64,000 nt of DNA from Plectrocnemia conspersa (lineage: Eukaryota; Arthropoda; Insecta; Trichoptera; Polycentropodidae). Every line of letters starts with the position of its first letter. Positions within the stretch are counted from its first letter, which is position 1. The DNA is taken from positions 276,571-340,570 of the forward strand of contig VTFK01000309.1 of NCBI GenBank assembly GCA_009617715.1, written 5' to 3'. Below are positions 12,101 to 25,734 of the stretch, piece by piece. The notes under the pieces are model-generated. The model was given only the letters and a program-made list of their open reading frames with translations, was not told where the DNA came from and did no database searches. A program made the position numbers and the translations under genes.

Positions 12101-14359
12101 CAATGTTAACGCACCCGATACTAGGTTTTATTAGGTCATAAAAAGCAAATAAAAAATAGGCGCAATCGGATATGTTCCAAGCGTCAAATATCTAAAGAGG
12201 CGCAGAAATCTGAGACTTGTTTATGTCTTGTTTGTCGACAACTCTCCACATTTTCAAAATCGAATGAAAATTATTTTTACTTAGTTCCTGTATATCAAAT
12301 AATTACGTTTCTTCCTTTAATTTTTAAGAAGAAAAATTAATAAATAAATATTTTTTATATAATTTTCATTCATGAAAGCAAATGAAATCGAATGGTTCAC
12401 AATCAATATCGAGCATTTCTTACATCATTTTAACAATGTTATTTTTTAAATGACCCAGTTGGCTCGAATCAGAGACGCCTTGGATATTCGCCAGACGAAA
12501 AGTTACAGTCAAACTTTATCCTGTGTCAAAAACGCACTATTTCATAGGACCACGCGTTATTTATGTATTTCTTAGTTCCCGGGAGAAGTTTTATGTCACA
12601 AGTACAGCAACATATGTGCGTATGAGGTGCGTGTATATAATTTTTTTATGTAAATAATTGGGTTATATCTTAAGAATAGTGAAAATATATATAAAAACTT
12701 TATTTCGTATATTTTTAGTTAGACTCAAAAATAGCACAATTATATAAGTTACTTTCAAACGTTCATACACAATCAGAGGCCATAACAGATGATATCGAGT
12801 ATTTTATTGCACTAAAGCTACGAATGTATTTTGTTCGTGGCAATAAAATTTACAATTTATCATTAATAAATGTACGTACGAGCGATGGTGTATATGAAAA
12901 TGGCTATAACACATTCGCATCGAGCGCACAGTGTAATATTCGATCGAGTGGAAGAAAATATTATCTTGCATAGAAAAACCGAGATTTGAATAGCGAGTGT
13001 CAAATAGAATTACGTATATTTTTATATTAAAGTTCAGGATCGTGTCTGGTAACATTTTTAAAACTTTATTTTTTAACTTAAGAATAAGAGCTATAGACCA
13101 TTTTTTTGAGTGAGAGTGCACATTATTATATAAAAAAAATTTTCCTGCGTGAAAATAAAAACTTTTGCAATGATAATAAAATTAAATTTTGCTACTAATC
13201 AACATAAAAAGTTTAAGCAGGGAAAATTAGCAGCCCAAGTTTGAATTATAAGCGTTTTAGAATGTTACAAAAACTAATTAAGTTTATTTTTTAAATAAAA
13301 CACTGTGCGGCGTAATAAATTTAGAATAGTGGGACATCCCGGCGTTTAACTGCAAAACTCAACTATGAATGGTAATTATATTTTATACACACAATTAATA
13401 TGGAAATTGTTATTGTAATACATTTTCATATATCACACAATTTTATAAATATTGCTTTTAAAATGCGTGATTTTGTCATATATAAAACCTAATGCTTATA
13501 GATAATGAAATTCCAAAATTCTTGACACTATACTATAAAAATAATATGACAAAAATCAGCCAAATATTAATATAAAACAAGTTTTTATACCAATATCGCA
13601 TACGATCATAAAATTGTTATTTAAGTTGCTAAGAGGTCAATTCTCAGCTGCAAACTTTTGTGTGCCATAAATAGTTGAGATTTCATCCCTTATTATTGAC
13701 AGTCTTCAGCGCTTCAGAACGCTCCTCTTACACGAGCTATCCAGCTTCTCAACGAGCTTTCTAAATACAAGGTTGTTTTCGGCGATAGCTATAAAATGCT
13801 GAATAAAAATGTGGGACGGTTCTTATTAATTTTATGTGTGCATTGTTTATTTGACGAATACGCTATCTAAAAATCATAATTTTTACACGGTAGCTGCGAC
13901 TTGGTAAAGCTTGATATTTATCGGTCAGATGACTGACCATATGGTTTCAAGTAATGTGCCAGAATGCTCCCGAATAAAAGAGATTCCCTATTTATAAAAA
14001 TTTTCTAATCAGTAAATTTAAGTGTTTGTTGCTGACCAAAACTCATACGAAGGGTGATGATCTCACAGAGCAATAACATAAAATATAACACCCACCCTTA
14101 AAATAAACCAGTTTTCTAGATAAATTTAGTGAATCTGTATAAACAAAAAATATTTTTATTTTTCCTTTGGTTGATAAATATTGATTTTGCAGCTTTACAC
14201 ATTACGTGTGCATTTCCCTTTAGTTAGTATATATCATATATTGGCATAAAATAAATATTAATATTACGAGCGAAAAAGCAGCTAATATATGTTTACATTT
14301 GAATTATCTATTGGCAAACCTAAATTAGTATATTTAACTTTATTATTTATATAGTATAT
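9107..14359. other. Long AT-rich intergenic stretch
   Basis: Open frames here, such as 12804-13121 on the minus strand, are AT-driven and carry no recognisable domain. Segments 10870-11400 and 13620-13960 are of higher complexity and could be regulatory. No RNA gene or clear repeat was found. Confidence 0.4.
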
Positions 14360-14990
14360 AATGTTTAGGGGGCGTAGCCTTAGGGGTGGTTGACCTCGCG
14401 GCCAATGAGACTCTTCGGTGAATCCTATTAGATTGCTTATTAAGCTCTAATTACAATTTTGACTATGGACGATTACGGCGTGACGTTTTTCGCGATGAAA
14501 GTGTGCAGGTGATTATGTCTCCAGGCTCTGTGGCTGCGTGCGGCGAGTGTCAGGTGTGATCTTCAGGTCTGTCGGTGAGGGCGCGTGGCTGGTTCCTCCG
14601 GATGGCTACTGATAGATCTTGGCTCTCTGGTCGTCTGCGTTGCTGGCTCTGCTGTCTGGTGACGTCTCTTGTCTCTTGCCTCAGCCGTCTCGTATTTCGA
14701 ACCGTCTGCCCTCTCCTCGTCGGAGTCCGGGTTTATATCCTTTAGGGGGATGCACGTTAGCTGGCCAATCGCAATTGTGCATCGATCTCCTAGCCAATCG
14801 CTGCAGTGGCTTCTTAGAATTCGAGAAATCGGATGTTGTGTTTCCGAAAGCAAGTTTTTTGCTTGTGTCCAGACTTTCGAATTCTTCGGAAAGGGTTTGC
14901 ATTGTGGTGATTGATTGCGACCGTACCGTTTTGTCACAAAAAGGATTCTCTTAACGACCCGTGTTGTGTGTGGTCAAAAGAAATCTCTCT
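14360..14990 (-). mobile_element. Probable solo LTR or promoter-like GC-rich block
   Basis: This isolated block of near-balanced base composition stands out from AT-rich flanks. On the minus strand it has two ATTGGC boxes (plus-strand CCAAT at about 14763 and 14794), then GGATATAAAC (14731-14740), then a C/A/G-rich leader, and further down TTAATAAGC. That is the order of U3 promoter, R and polyadenylation signal of a retroviral-type LTR. No pol, primer-binding site or polypurine tract was found, so it could be a solo LTR or an unrelated promoter. Open frames on both strands here have no recognisable domain. Confidence 0.45.
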
Positions 14991-15003
14991 TGTGCCATGA
15001 TGT

Positions 15004-15059
15004 TTGTCTCATTGTTAATGAATGAACGTTTTTGGTCACAGTCATTAACAATGAGACAA
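15004..15059. repeat. Perfect 18-bp inverted repeat
   Basis: TTGTCTCATTGTTAATGA (15004-15021) is matched exactly by its reverse complement at 15042-15059, with a 20-nt spacer. The transcript of either strand would fold into a clean hairpin. Confidence 0.85.
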
Positions 15060-16633
15060 TCGCCCTTTTAAATGTGCCTATATGTGTGGTCGCCACAAAT
15101 GAAATCCTTCTAGTATCTACGTTAAGAATTTTTATTATTTTTCCGTATTGTTGTTTTTCTTATATAACAAACAAATTCACAATATTCAGTAGTAGTAAAC
15201 TTAGTTTTACGTGTCCTTTTTTTCTATAATTGCAAAGTATGTGATTCTTTATCTAAGCAAATTGGCATTATATTTGCTTAAGAGGTATAAACAATTTTCT
15301 TTCCGTCGAAGGATATTCCTGCGTAATAGATTTTACAAATTGACAAATAATTTGTCACGTCGTTCTCTCATTGCATATAAAAAATTTATATGCTTCAAAA
15401 TGATCATTAAATATATTTTTTGTAGCGATTCCTAATAATGAAAATATTACTTTTTTTGCTGATATTTTAAACAAAATATAGTCATAATCCTAACATATTT
15501 ACTATTTATAAAGAGATGCGCTATGTAATTTATACCATAATTAGCAATAAAAAAATGATTTTTGTAAATTTAATATTACTGATTTTAGCGTATTAAAATA
15601 ATATTTTTTATATTTACTGTGTAATTTTACATATAACGCATTTCATGTTAATGACAAAAACTTAACTGGTTAATAATCAGTGGTATGAAAATTCCTTGTT
15701 AATAAATTTAAATATTAAACCAAATATCAAAACATATTGGAATGATACACATAAAATTTTGGTCAACGCCTAAGGGCACTCGTGGCGTAATTTTTGACTA
15801 TATTTTCAGATACATCTGTGAACGAAATTCGCTCGCATAAACGAGACTTAAAACAAAAAAAAAAAGAGTTGTAGGAAAACCCTTTGTTGCGGTGCTTTGC
15901 CATAATTGCGTGTGTGTCACTTCAAAGGGACTGCGGATTCCGCGGGACACGCGGGACTCCCCGTATTCGCTTTATTCAAAATCAAAGGGAGAAAACACAC
16001 AAAAGGTTTCGGGGGTGTGTGTTTAGGGGGTTCGCTCCTCGCAGTTTAGACTTGTCGCCACTTCGTTTCGGTCCAATTTAACCACTTCATTGTCGGCAGC
16101 TGAACCGTTTCGCGTTTCTAGCAGGCTAATGTTTTATTTATTGGACGAGAGCGCTGTCTGTTTCGCTTGTGAGCTTTCTCGGTTAGTTCTGAGAATTTTT
16201 ATTGTGTAAACACTTCCCCTGTAATTGGATAGTATTGAACTTGCTATGAAGGTTTGACTATATATAATGAATACCAAAATAGTCTCATGTTGTATTATGT
16301 GTCTTTCTGCAGATTTTTTTTGCCACAAGTGAGGAACCAAATAGTGTTTACCTTTCGCGTGTAAAGATTTATTAGATTTGTCAAAATTTTGACAACCTAA
16401 GATTGTGTGTATATGACACAAATTGATTCAGATTTTTTTACATATGTGCTATGACAAATAAATAAAAGCAAGTAAGACTATTATTTAGACAAATATTTAA
16501 ATTTAATACGTTAAAAATTCTATTACATTTTAGAAGATTAAAGGTACTAAAATTATTGTTGAGTTAATATTGACTATAAATGTTAAAATTATATTTTAAA
16601 ATTAAAACGTTCTTCTCCTTAAAGAAAAAGCAT

Positions 16634-16738
16634 GGTTTATTTTTTTAATATCATAAATAAAAACCGAAATATCGGTTTTCATTTTTGATAATAAAAATAA
16701 ATAAACCATTTATTTTTATTATCATAAATAAAAACCTT
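16634..16738. repeat. AT-rich inverted repeat with an extra arm
   Basis: An imperfect palindrome of about 74 bp is centred on ACCGAAATATCGGT. Its arms begin GGTTTATTTTTTTAATATC and end GATAATAAAAATAAATAAACC. A third partial copy of one arm (TTTTTATTATCATAAATAAA) follows directly at 16710-16735. It could be a small foldback element or slippage-derived repeat. Confidence 0.6.
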
Positions 16739-18569
16739 TATTAATAAACATATATTGCTGAAATATTTTTCCCAATTTTCTATTTATTACCATTTAAAGT
16801 ACCAATTATTAATAATTATACTTAATTGGTCCAATAAAAAAATTAAAAACAGTACTTTAACTCTTAATATACTACAACTACTTTTTGACATTTACGCAGT
16901 ATTGGTTTCTCCCGATTATAAAACGTTAATAATCTAAAACTAATTTTGAGCTTAAAAGCTCTTCGTTGCGTGAAAGCAATATTTTCAAAAACATACATAT
17001 TGTATTTATACATATTTTTAAATTAGTATTTTCAATTTCAGAAACTTCTAATGCAGTCATTCGATTTTTAAATTTGTATTTGATTTTAACGTTTATATTG
17101 ATTAAATGTAAGAATAAATAATTTAAGGAAGTTCACCTAAAACCGTTTATATTTTACATTTAAAAAGCATCTTCGCCTACTGATTTTTTCTTATTTTTAA
17201 CGATATTTCCAGATTTTTACCAGTCTTGCCTTTGTGAAAAACCTAAAATGTATTCGCAGTTGAAGCAAGAAACCGTGAGTTCAAAGAAAACACAATTGAA
17301 TTAAGGTAAGATCTTTGCAAAAATATCGTATACCGTTTTACTTAAGGTTCATACAATCGCTGTTGTTTGTAATAAGCTTGTGAAAATAGATTATATACCT
17401 TCTAGTCTGAATTTAAAGTTTACCTTTGTAAAATCAAATTTATAATTTGATTTAGCATGACACATATGTCTGGTTTTTAAAGTTTAAATCGACGTAGTAA
17501 ATAACGGGATTCCTATTTATGTATTACGAAAGTGTATCTATTATTATCTCTTTCAATTGTATACTATAAAAATCGGTAAAATGATATGAAACAATATTCT
17601 TTTTCTGATCCTTTTTCACAATAGTAATCCGATGGGAGAGGCTAAAATCAGCCGAAAAAAGGTTTGGTCATCATTGCCCCCCGTAGGAGTTTGCTAGGAA
17701 TAGAGTCGCGTGTGCAAATAAATTGGCTACATATAAAAAGACATAATCGAGCGTGGAAAATCCGACTCGATCATTTTGCTCGCGCATATGTGGGAAATTT
17801 CGCACGCTTGCGCGAATATCCTTTTACGATATTGGCTGGGTGAATGGGTGTGTTGGTTTATTTTTAAAAAATATGTTTTGCGATTTTAAAGAACGAATAT
17901 CTTACGTAACTCGTCACTCGAGAAAAATGTACATTTCACATCGGAGCGAAGGCTAATACATATAAATATAATGGAAAAATGTACACGTGTGTGAATATTT
18001 ACAAACTCATTTTGCCGTGAAGATTTTTTCTATTTTCTGACTCACTGACAATATAAATACATAGACATTAAAATATAATAAAAAAAATATAGTTATATCT
18101 TAATTGAATGTACATATATTACTAAAATATACAATCAAAGTGATAGCATGCTTTAAGTTGAGTGGTATCTTAACACTTTGTCTACGTATGTATAAACTTA
18201 AACAAAACTAAAAATATTTTATAGAATGATTATTATCAAAAGATAATAATTTGTATCGTATTAAACATTATGCTAAATTCATGATACACGGCAATTTATT
18301 AAATAATAATTAAATTCAATGGCAAATAAATTCCTTTAAAAGTATCAAACAATAGGTTTCACGGTTTAAGAAAATCCATTTGTTACCTTCTCTCTGCGTC
18401 ACTGAAAGTTAAAAGCTTCTGTGTATTCATATTTTAATTTATAATAAAGGCTTGACAACTGAATTGAAATATTTTAACAATAAATGCTATTCTTAATGTT
18501 GAAAATATAAACGTGGGAAAGTGAAGTGATAAAGTATTTTGTATGTTATTAAAAATGAAAAGCATGTTT

Positions 18570-18570
<1 letters not shown>

Positions 18571-18595
<25 letters not shown>
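18571..18595. repeat. (TA)n microsatellite
   Basis: About twelve uninterrupted TA units. Confidence 0.9.
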
Positions 18596-18600
<5 letters not shown>

Positions 18601-19539
18601 ATGAATTTAATATGAACTCGTACCAAGATTTCTATTAAGATCTAATCAAATTTATATTACGATACATAAACTGGTTTATGGCTCTACAACAGCGCTGGTG
18701 CAACTTTTTAATAGCGACTAAATTACATCCGATATTTGATATTTATGATATTAAATTATTTTTAAATATCATAAATACACAATATTGGTTTGCTTAAAAC
18801 TTAATGGTTTTTAATAGACTTAGAAAGTTCAAAGCTATATCTCATTTTAATTTTGTTACTATATTGTCTTGTAATAATTAAGCAATATTTTAAAATTTTA
18901 ATCACTACTTTACAAACTGCGGCTTTTTTTATAATTTTTATATATAGTCATTTTTAGCACATTTTAGTAAATATAAATTTTTGAGATGAAATATAGTTTT
19001 TATAACTTTTTCTTGAGATTTTATTCATCTATTATTTATTACATTATGAAATTTAAGTAAAATGTACAAAAATAATTATAAACAAATATTTTATAAAAAT
19101 AAACTATTTTATAAAAGTTCATTTTTGTTAAGATTTGATATGTGGGTTAATAATTAGCTAGATGTTTATGAGTACGTCAAAAAACTATTAATATTTTTGT
19201 GTAACCTAGATCCATGTACATATTAAAGAAAACCCGTATTTTTTTCAAAAATATGTCATTAATTCTTTATCGCTTAACATAATATGATTGACGTTAATTT
19301 TGTTGCGTGATTTGAGACGCAAACTATTTGTTATTGTCTATTAATAAATTTATTTGCGTAACGGTGATAAATTACAAAAATAATAAGCTTGGAAATCGTG
19401 TAGTGTATTTGGGTACAGGGACCTATAGGCGTATTTAACCGACCACAATATTTTCTAGTCCGCTCAAATATGCAGTCGGCACGCGCGCTTGTAGATATCA
19501 TACCGAAAAAAAAAATTAAAACGGCTTTTAGCAAGTCCT

Positions 19540-19935
19540 TGAGATAAATTTAGTCGCAACGCTTTAGAAAGATCCTCTTGTCAAAGCTAACAAAAGTGCG
19601 ATTAGTCTATATTTATTTATCCATACTTTATCACACTTTTTATAATTAGGGGTGACTATTGTGCAATTTGAAAAATCATAAAATGATGACATTTTGAGTA
19701 TCAGATCAAAAATACGTATTAAAGGAGCAGCGATACTGATTTTTTTTAATTAAATCAGGAACCAATTTAGTCCGTATTTAAAATTTGAGCAATCAGTTTT
19801 CTTGACAATCAGTACTAAAGTTCAAGTATTAGAAGATAAAAGCGACTGAGTATTTCTCGGAAGCAACAAAAATATTAAGCGAAATCGTCAGCAATATTTG
19901 AATGTCATAAAGATGCTAAAAAACAAACAAACAGA
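19540..19935 (-). mobile_element. Internal fragment of non-LTR family 1, copy D
   Basis: Read on the minus strand, this aligns by eye with the reverse-transcriptase region of the long copy (about 7290-7700). Shared strings include AATATTGCTGACG, GCTCAG/ACTCAG plus TCGCTT, CTGATTTAATT, CGCTGCTCCT, TATTTTTGATCTGATACTCA and GTCACCCCTA. It has many substitutions and stops. Both 5' and 3' ends are missing, including the 3' UTR, so it was truncated after insertion or broken by rearrangement. Confidence 0.75.
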
Positions 19936-22900
19936 ACCAATTTATAAAAAGTTATTATATCTTTTTAAAAATTCGTCATGTAAATTGAATTAGGACTTTT
20001 CCAACTCATAAATTTTTATTCAGTTTTTTAGTGTTAGTGTATGACGTTGTGTTCAATTATAAGTGGTTCTAATAACATTGATTTATTTTTAATATTTAAT
20101 ATATTAATGGTGTTTTCCTAGTTATATTTATAATACTGCAATTCTAAGCTCGTGTGAAAAACGTATTATTATATAAACGTCGTATAAATTCGGTTAGCAG
20201 ACAACAATGACAGGTGCGTTCGTTTAAATCATAACGTAGTCGTTCGGAAGTGATTCGATGTGTGTATATATGTACGTATTGTGTGTTCGCTTCACACCTG
20301 AATAGGTGGTTTCGGCACTCTAAATTGATTGAATAGTACTTTATTAGGGGAAATTCGCTTTTGAATTCGCCGTGAAAGGATTTATTTACGTTCGCGCGGC
20401 AAATGATGTGTTAAGAACGATAAACGTAATGTTCCCGCTATTGCGATATCGTTCTCCCTTTCCTTTCTTGGGAAAACCCTAAAGGGTTTTCCGCGGACCG
20501 TTTTGCCCCGATTGGCTAAGCCTCGTGTGCAATGCCAGGACCTCGAATAAGAACTTAAGTTTTATCGCATGGAAGATTCTTTCGGGGTTTTGCCTTTGCT
20601 AATGTGAAACGCTGACTTTTCATGTATGCTGATATGATATATAGTGAAATATAACTATTAATAATAAAATAGTACATAATTATTCTTAATTTTGTGTTTT
20701 TTGATTAATTATAGAGGTCTTTAAAAATCCGCCCTTCGACACCCGATCGTTCTCAAAACGAATTCGTTTGCAGTCAATAATACCTGAAGAGGTTTATTAC
20801 TTTGTGTGAGTATAAAATCTGTATATTTCTATTATTTTGTTTTTAAATTACCTGGCTGATTTAATTTCAATAAAATATCAGGCTTTCGTATAAAAAACAA
20901 GAATACCCTCTTAAAAAAATAATTTTTTTTGTTATTAAAATAAATATGTTAACACAGTTTGTGAAATCTCGAATTATATCTTAAAAAAGATAGTAAGAGT
21001 GTATTTAAAAAATCTTGCGCAAAATTCCTATACCTATTGAATTATACTTGAACATTGAATTTACCCCATTGAATGTCATTGACTTAATTATTAAAATATT
21101 AATGAACAATTAATTATAGTGATGTATATTATCTCTTAATTTTTGAAATAATAACAAAAAATCTATAAATGTATTCTAAATTGAAAATTACAATTTAGGG
21201 AAATATATAAAGATTACTCATAGTCATAAACTCAAAAAATTTAATAATTTATTTTAATACATGTGTATGGAATAACAGCTACACTCCAATGCAGCCTGCA
21301 TAGAAAATATATAACAAATATAAGAAATACATAAAAATGTGCAGACCGATTAGGCCGTAGTGTCAAAGTTCGCTTCTCTAAAGTACGCTCCTACTAATAA
21401 GACAGGACTATTTCTTAATTATTTATTTGCTCTATAAACAAAACCATTATAGTGGTTCTTAAGTCATCAAAATATATCATTAATAAAAAATAGTAAAACA
21501 ATGCCCATTGCTTTCACGAGTATAATATATTGTTTTGTGATAATGGATGTATTTAAATTCTATCATGTATGAGTGTTATATATATTATATTAATAATTCT
21601 ATCATGTGTGAAAGAATAATTATATTAATAATATTATAAATTAAACTTTATTATTAAATATTTACATATATTACAGTTCACTCTATAAAAAGATTATATA
21701 ATGTCGTAGAGATATAATTTTTGAGGTTTCAATGTCAAATAAGAATCGTAGTAAAAAAATGCTTTTAACTCCAATCTTCACGTGAATCCATTTACTATCA
21801 ACATGATCTTGTTCAATTTATCTTGATTACTGTCGTTCCACATCCATTGGCGACATTTCGAACTTTTTATCTTATTTTTTGTTATACAATTTTCCTCGAA
21901 TGTTCGCTCTATGACCATTTCGTATTGTACCGTTTTATACTTTATACATACATATATGTTATGTTTGTTTCAAAACTATGTTTCTCAACTCATAAATGAT
22001 TAAATATATTTTGTATTTTTCCTAACAGTGCTTGTAGAGAATCATAAATATAACCAGTAAGATTTTTTTTATTAATGGTGTATTTTTTTAGCATCCAATA
22101 ATAATTTATCATTTTAATTATTTATTAAAGTGATAAATTATGATCATAGGAGGTTGTTTTTTAAACATCCCAGATTTTTTTTAGCTTTTTATGCATATTG
22201 AAGAAATCGTTTATCTTATTACAATATTGTAGTTCTACGCATTTTTGTTTTATTAATAATTTCATGGCTATTATGTTTTTCTTTGTAGTTGTGAATAAAA
22301 AAAAAATATGTTTTATATATTCATTAATGATATGGTCTATCATCCAGTCATGCTTTTTTATCCACCCTTTAGTTATTAAATACTTTTGACGAATATTATT
22401 GTTATATGTCAGAATCCATAACTCGAGACAGTCTTCTAAGTTTCTGAATGATATGTTATATAAGAACGTTCTTAATAGCACTGTTTTATATTGAGATAGC
22501 TGTAGCAAAAGCCATATAATATATAAACTATATAAACTTTATCTTAGATTGTAATTAAATATTGATTATAATCTGAAAAAATCTGATTTTTTTTTATTGA
22601 TATCTGTCCATCTAATCAATTTTTTTTTCAAACTAGTATGAATTGGTATATTAATTAACCGATTAATTCTTATGTAAAAGCAAACAAGCCATATTTCATA
22701 ATAACTTTTATTTGATTGTTGATAAATGTATTTTATTATTGCTTTCCTGATTACAACAAATTTAATTATTTTCATAATTTTCCCCGTATGGTATGAATTT
22801 AAAAGAAAAAAATCCAATCTACCTCGGGTTGCGGTTTGTAAAACAGCTTATTTCCCAAGGTTGTCTGTTGTAACAAGCTCCCGCAATTTCTTGCATGGTT

Positions 22901-23679
22901 CATTACAAATATATTAAAGCATTGTAAGTTTTTGCCATTTTTTTAATAGCCAAATTAATAAAAAAAACCTTTATATTAAATAATACCTTTCAACATATTA
23001 CGTATTACATATATACTATTCTCAACGTAATTGAAAGTAATTCGTTTAAGGAAAAGGAAGGCCTTTGAAATAAGACTCTGATACCGTTCTCAAAATTTTG
23101 CACGTCACGGACATCAACGTCGAAAACGTCCGGCACAAACGAACAAATAAATGACACGCACACATCCACTGGGCCATATATGCGTGTATAAAATTTCTAC
23201 GATAGGACTTGTCACTTTCAGTATCGCTTTCGCGAAAATTTCCTCCGTCAAAGCGGGTGCCTGTGAATAGTAGAGGGTCCCAAACTTCGGGCCCCAGAAT
23301 CGAGGATAAATATTTGCGCGCAGCCTCTCTCACACACACACATATACCACCCTAGACACATATTGACCTTTGGCATGTTATCCCATTTATCCCCGTGAAT
23401 AATCTTTGGGGGCACGTGGTTATTCAAATTTGTTTGTGTAAGGTCATGGTGTGGATATTTGGGGGTTGTTGCCGAATAATTAATTGTCATTCGGGTTAAA
23501 GTTTCTATTAGTATTTTCGTTGGCTTAAAGCTTTTACTTTGCTCTTTTAATGAAGATAATTATTTTTATGATAAATTTACTGACACATAACATTTTAATC
23601 TACAAGATAATGTACATTTTATCGTTTTATTAGTAGTAGTTTTTTTTAGTAATATTTTTAAGCTAGACACGTCCCTAGT
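19936..23679. other. AT-rich intergenic
   Basis: No gene is recognised. A higher-complexity island lies at 20160-20620 and another at 23040-23490. Minus-strand frames at 22161-22508 and 23046-23490 lack any recognisable domain. A roughly 60-bp tandem duplication (TTCTATCATGTATGAGTG and TTCTATCATGTGTGAAAG) is at 21555-21625. Confidence 0.4.
20471..20492. repeat. 22-bp palindrome
   Basis: GGAAAACCCT-AA-AGGGTTTTCC, with 10-bp perfect arms around 2 bases, lies inside a higher-complexity noncoding island. It is a possible dimeric transcription-factor site, though no factor is recognised. Confidence 0.55.
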
Positions 23680-25480
23680 GAACTATTGTAATTGTTTTTA
23701 TTACTTTTTAAATATGAATGTCCGTCGAGATGCAATCCAAGATATTTGGCATAACCCTTGTGGTTTTCATTTATTTTTAAGAAATACCGAAGGACAAATA
23801 TCTTTACTCAGCGTAAATGTAACATGGATTGATTTAGTTTCATTAACTCTGATTCACTTGGACGATTGAGAAATAATACTGCAGTCTCTTCGATGCTATT
23901 TTTGTGTCGGTATCAACCGCCATTATTATAATGTGGTCAATAAATGTTGAGTTTGTCTAAGGAAGATCTATTATATATAAAAAATACAGCATCGGTATAA
24001 GAACGCTCCCCTGCGGCACACCTAATGATATTTGGTACAATTTTGTGTTCACTACTTTAATCTTAATTTAGAAGTGTCTATCTTTCAGATAGAATTGGAT
24101 CTTTAAAAATATATTGTGTGAAAGTAGTTTTTTAATTTTGTAAATTAGTCCAAGGTACCATACTTTGTCAAAAGCATGAAAACGGTTAAGCAGATTTTTT
24201 TTTCAAAGTCTTTGTTGACATATTTTGCCAACCTATGCAATTGTATTTATATGTTTTTATAAAGCCAAATTATTCATTTGTTAATTAAAATTTGTGAAAT
24301 GTTTATTTATAAAGTAAAATTAATAATTTGGTAGGAGATTTAGTATCTCTAATACCGGTTTGATTATTTTTAATAGTAATTTTTACAATGTGTTTTACAT
24401 AACTAGTAAAAATCTATCTGTAAGAGGCAATATCGTTTGGTTCTTTTCCTAGTTTTAATAAAAATATAATTTAAGCAAGCTTCCACTGAGTTAAAAAGTA
24501 GTTAAATCTTATTACTGAGTTGAATTGGATTTTCATTAGTCTGATGACTGATGATTTTCACATGCAATTATTACTTTGCCGCTTGTAACGTCTTATCCTG
24601 GTATCTTCTTGGCATTCATATTTTTTTCTATTATATATTTACCTTTTTTTTATTGATAATTTTCAACTTGTTTTTTCATCTGAAGTGGCAACAATTTTTG
24701 TGAATTTTATTGCCATTATACTCATAATTTTATTAGGTGTCTTCATTGATTAAAATATATTAAGTTAGTGATCTTTAAAAGCATCAGCTTTTCCTATAGT
24801 GTTTTTGCCCTATTTTGAGTCATTATATTATATGTCTGATTAGGGGAGAGAATTTTTAAGGGTTTCTTATTCTCTTTGTTACCTTCCAAAGTGATTATTC
24901 TGTGGACTTTATATCAGCAAGGCTTCTAAGATATTTTTGTATCGTCTTGTTTTTTTTGTGATTAGTTGTTTTGTTGATTTTTTCAATTTGGCTGTATTGT
25001 AAGGTAATCGCATGTATTGCTGTTTTTTCCAAAGCCTTACCTTTTCAATGATTTTGATCTAAGAAATAATATTTATTAAGCAGTTTAATTTTTATTTGTG
25101 TTCGAAAATAAGAAACGCTCTCCATACTTTTATATGAATAATAAATTGCATTTTTATTTTCTTCAGCAGTTTTTATTGATAGATTACAGAATATCTTTTT
25201 GTTTATTGTGCATTATCAGGCGGTTTTTTGTTTTTTTATAACTGTACTGTCTATTGTAACAATTATCAGAAAATAGTCAGATGAAAGATCATACCATGAC
25301 CTAGCTTTGGTATATTTATTTATGTAATATTACTTTTACTACACAGAATAATATGAGATCCGGTTATTTTATTGCATTGCTGTTCATTACAAACTGCACT
25401 TTCTGAAGAAATTTTTTTTACTATTATCATTGAATATGTTGAGACCCAACTGTGGTAATTTAATTATTAAACAAGAAAAT
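23680..25480 (-). mobile_element. Decayed Jockey-clade non-LTR retrotransposon
   Basis: This is a different element from family 1. On the minus strand, about 24190-23700 reads through broken frames as HAFDKVWYLGLIYKIKKL, then LKDRHF.IKIKVV, then SLGVPQGSVLIPMLYFLYI, then VHVTFTL-like and ICPSVF-like segments. These correspond to the palm and thumb of Jockey-type reverse transcriptases (mobile element jockey). Upstream (about 24550-25480) weaker matches to the end of the endonuclease and its linker are visible (LSSDYFLI, KKTRRYKNILEALL, HFGR, ADAFKDHL). The YADD motif region is lost and stops are frequent, so this is an old dead copy. Confidence 0.7.
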
Positions 25481-25734
25481 GGATTATTCTGAACCATTTA
25501 TTTTAAGTACTTTCACATTGTACAAGAAATTAATAATATAATATTTTTTTGTACTTTTTTATATATAAATGTGTATATATCAGACTACTTGATTTAATTG
25601 TATCCAATTTATGATCTTACTAGTATTCATTACGTGGGTACTATCTAGATTTTTTGTAATCGTTCTAATACCTCTCAAGATCTTTATTTTTGAATAATTT
25701 ATCGAAAAGACTATGGTTATTATATTTATTTATT

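Larger units (their letters stand above)
15060..19539. other. AT-rich intergenic with small repeats
   Basis: No gene is supported. A higher-complexity island at 15770-16200 and another at 17620-17960 contain short open frames (15884-16081, 17753-17956) without recognisable domains. The remainder is A/T runs plus the simple and inverted repeats listed separately. Confidence 0.4.

Noticed and set aside
12804..13121. 105-codon minus-strand frame
   Set aside because: Low-complexity, AT-driven composition and no recognisable motif or splice context.
14563..14954. Overlapping frames of 73-124 codons on both strands
   Set aside because: All sit in the GC-balanced LTR-like block and show no recognisable domain. 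Open frames on both strands at once point to composition.
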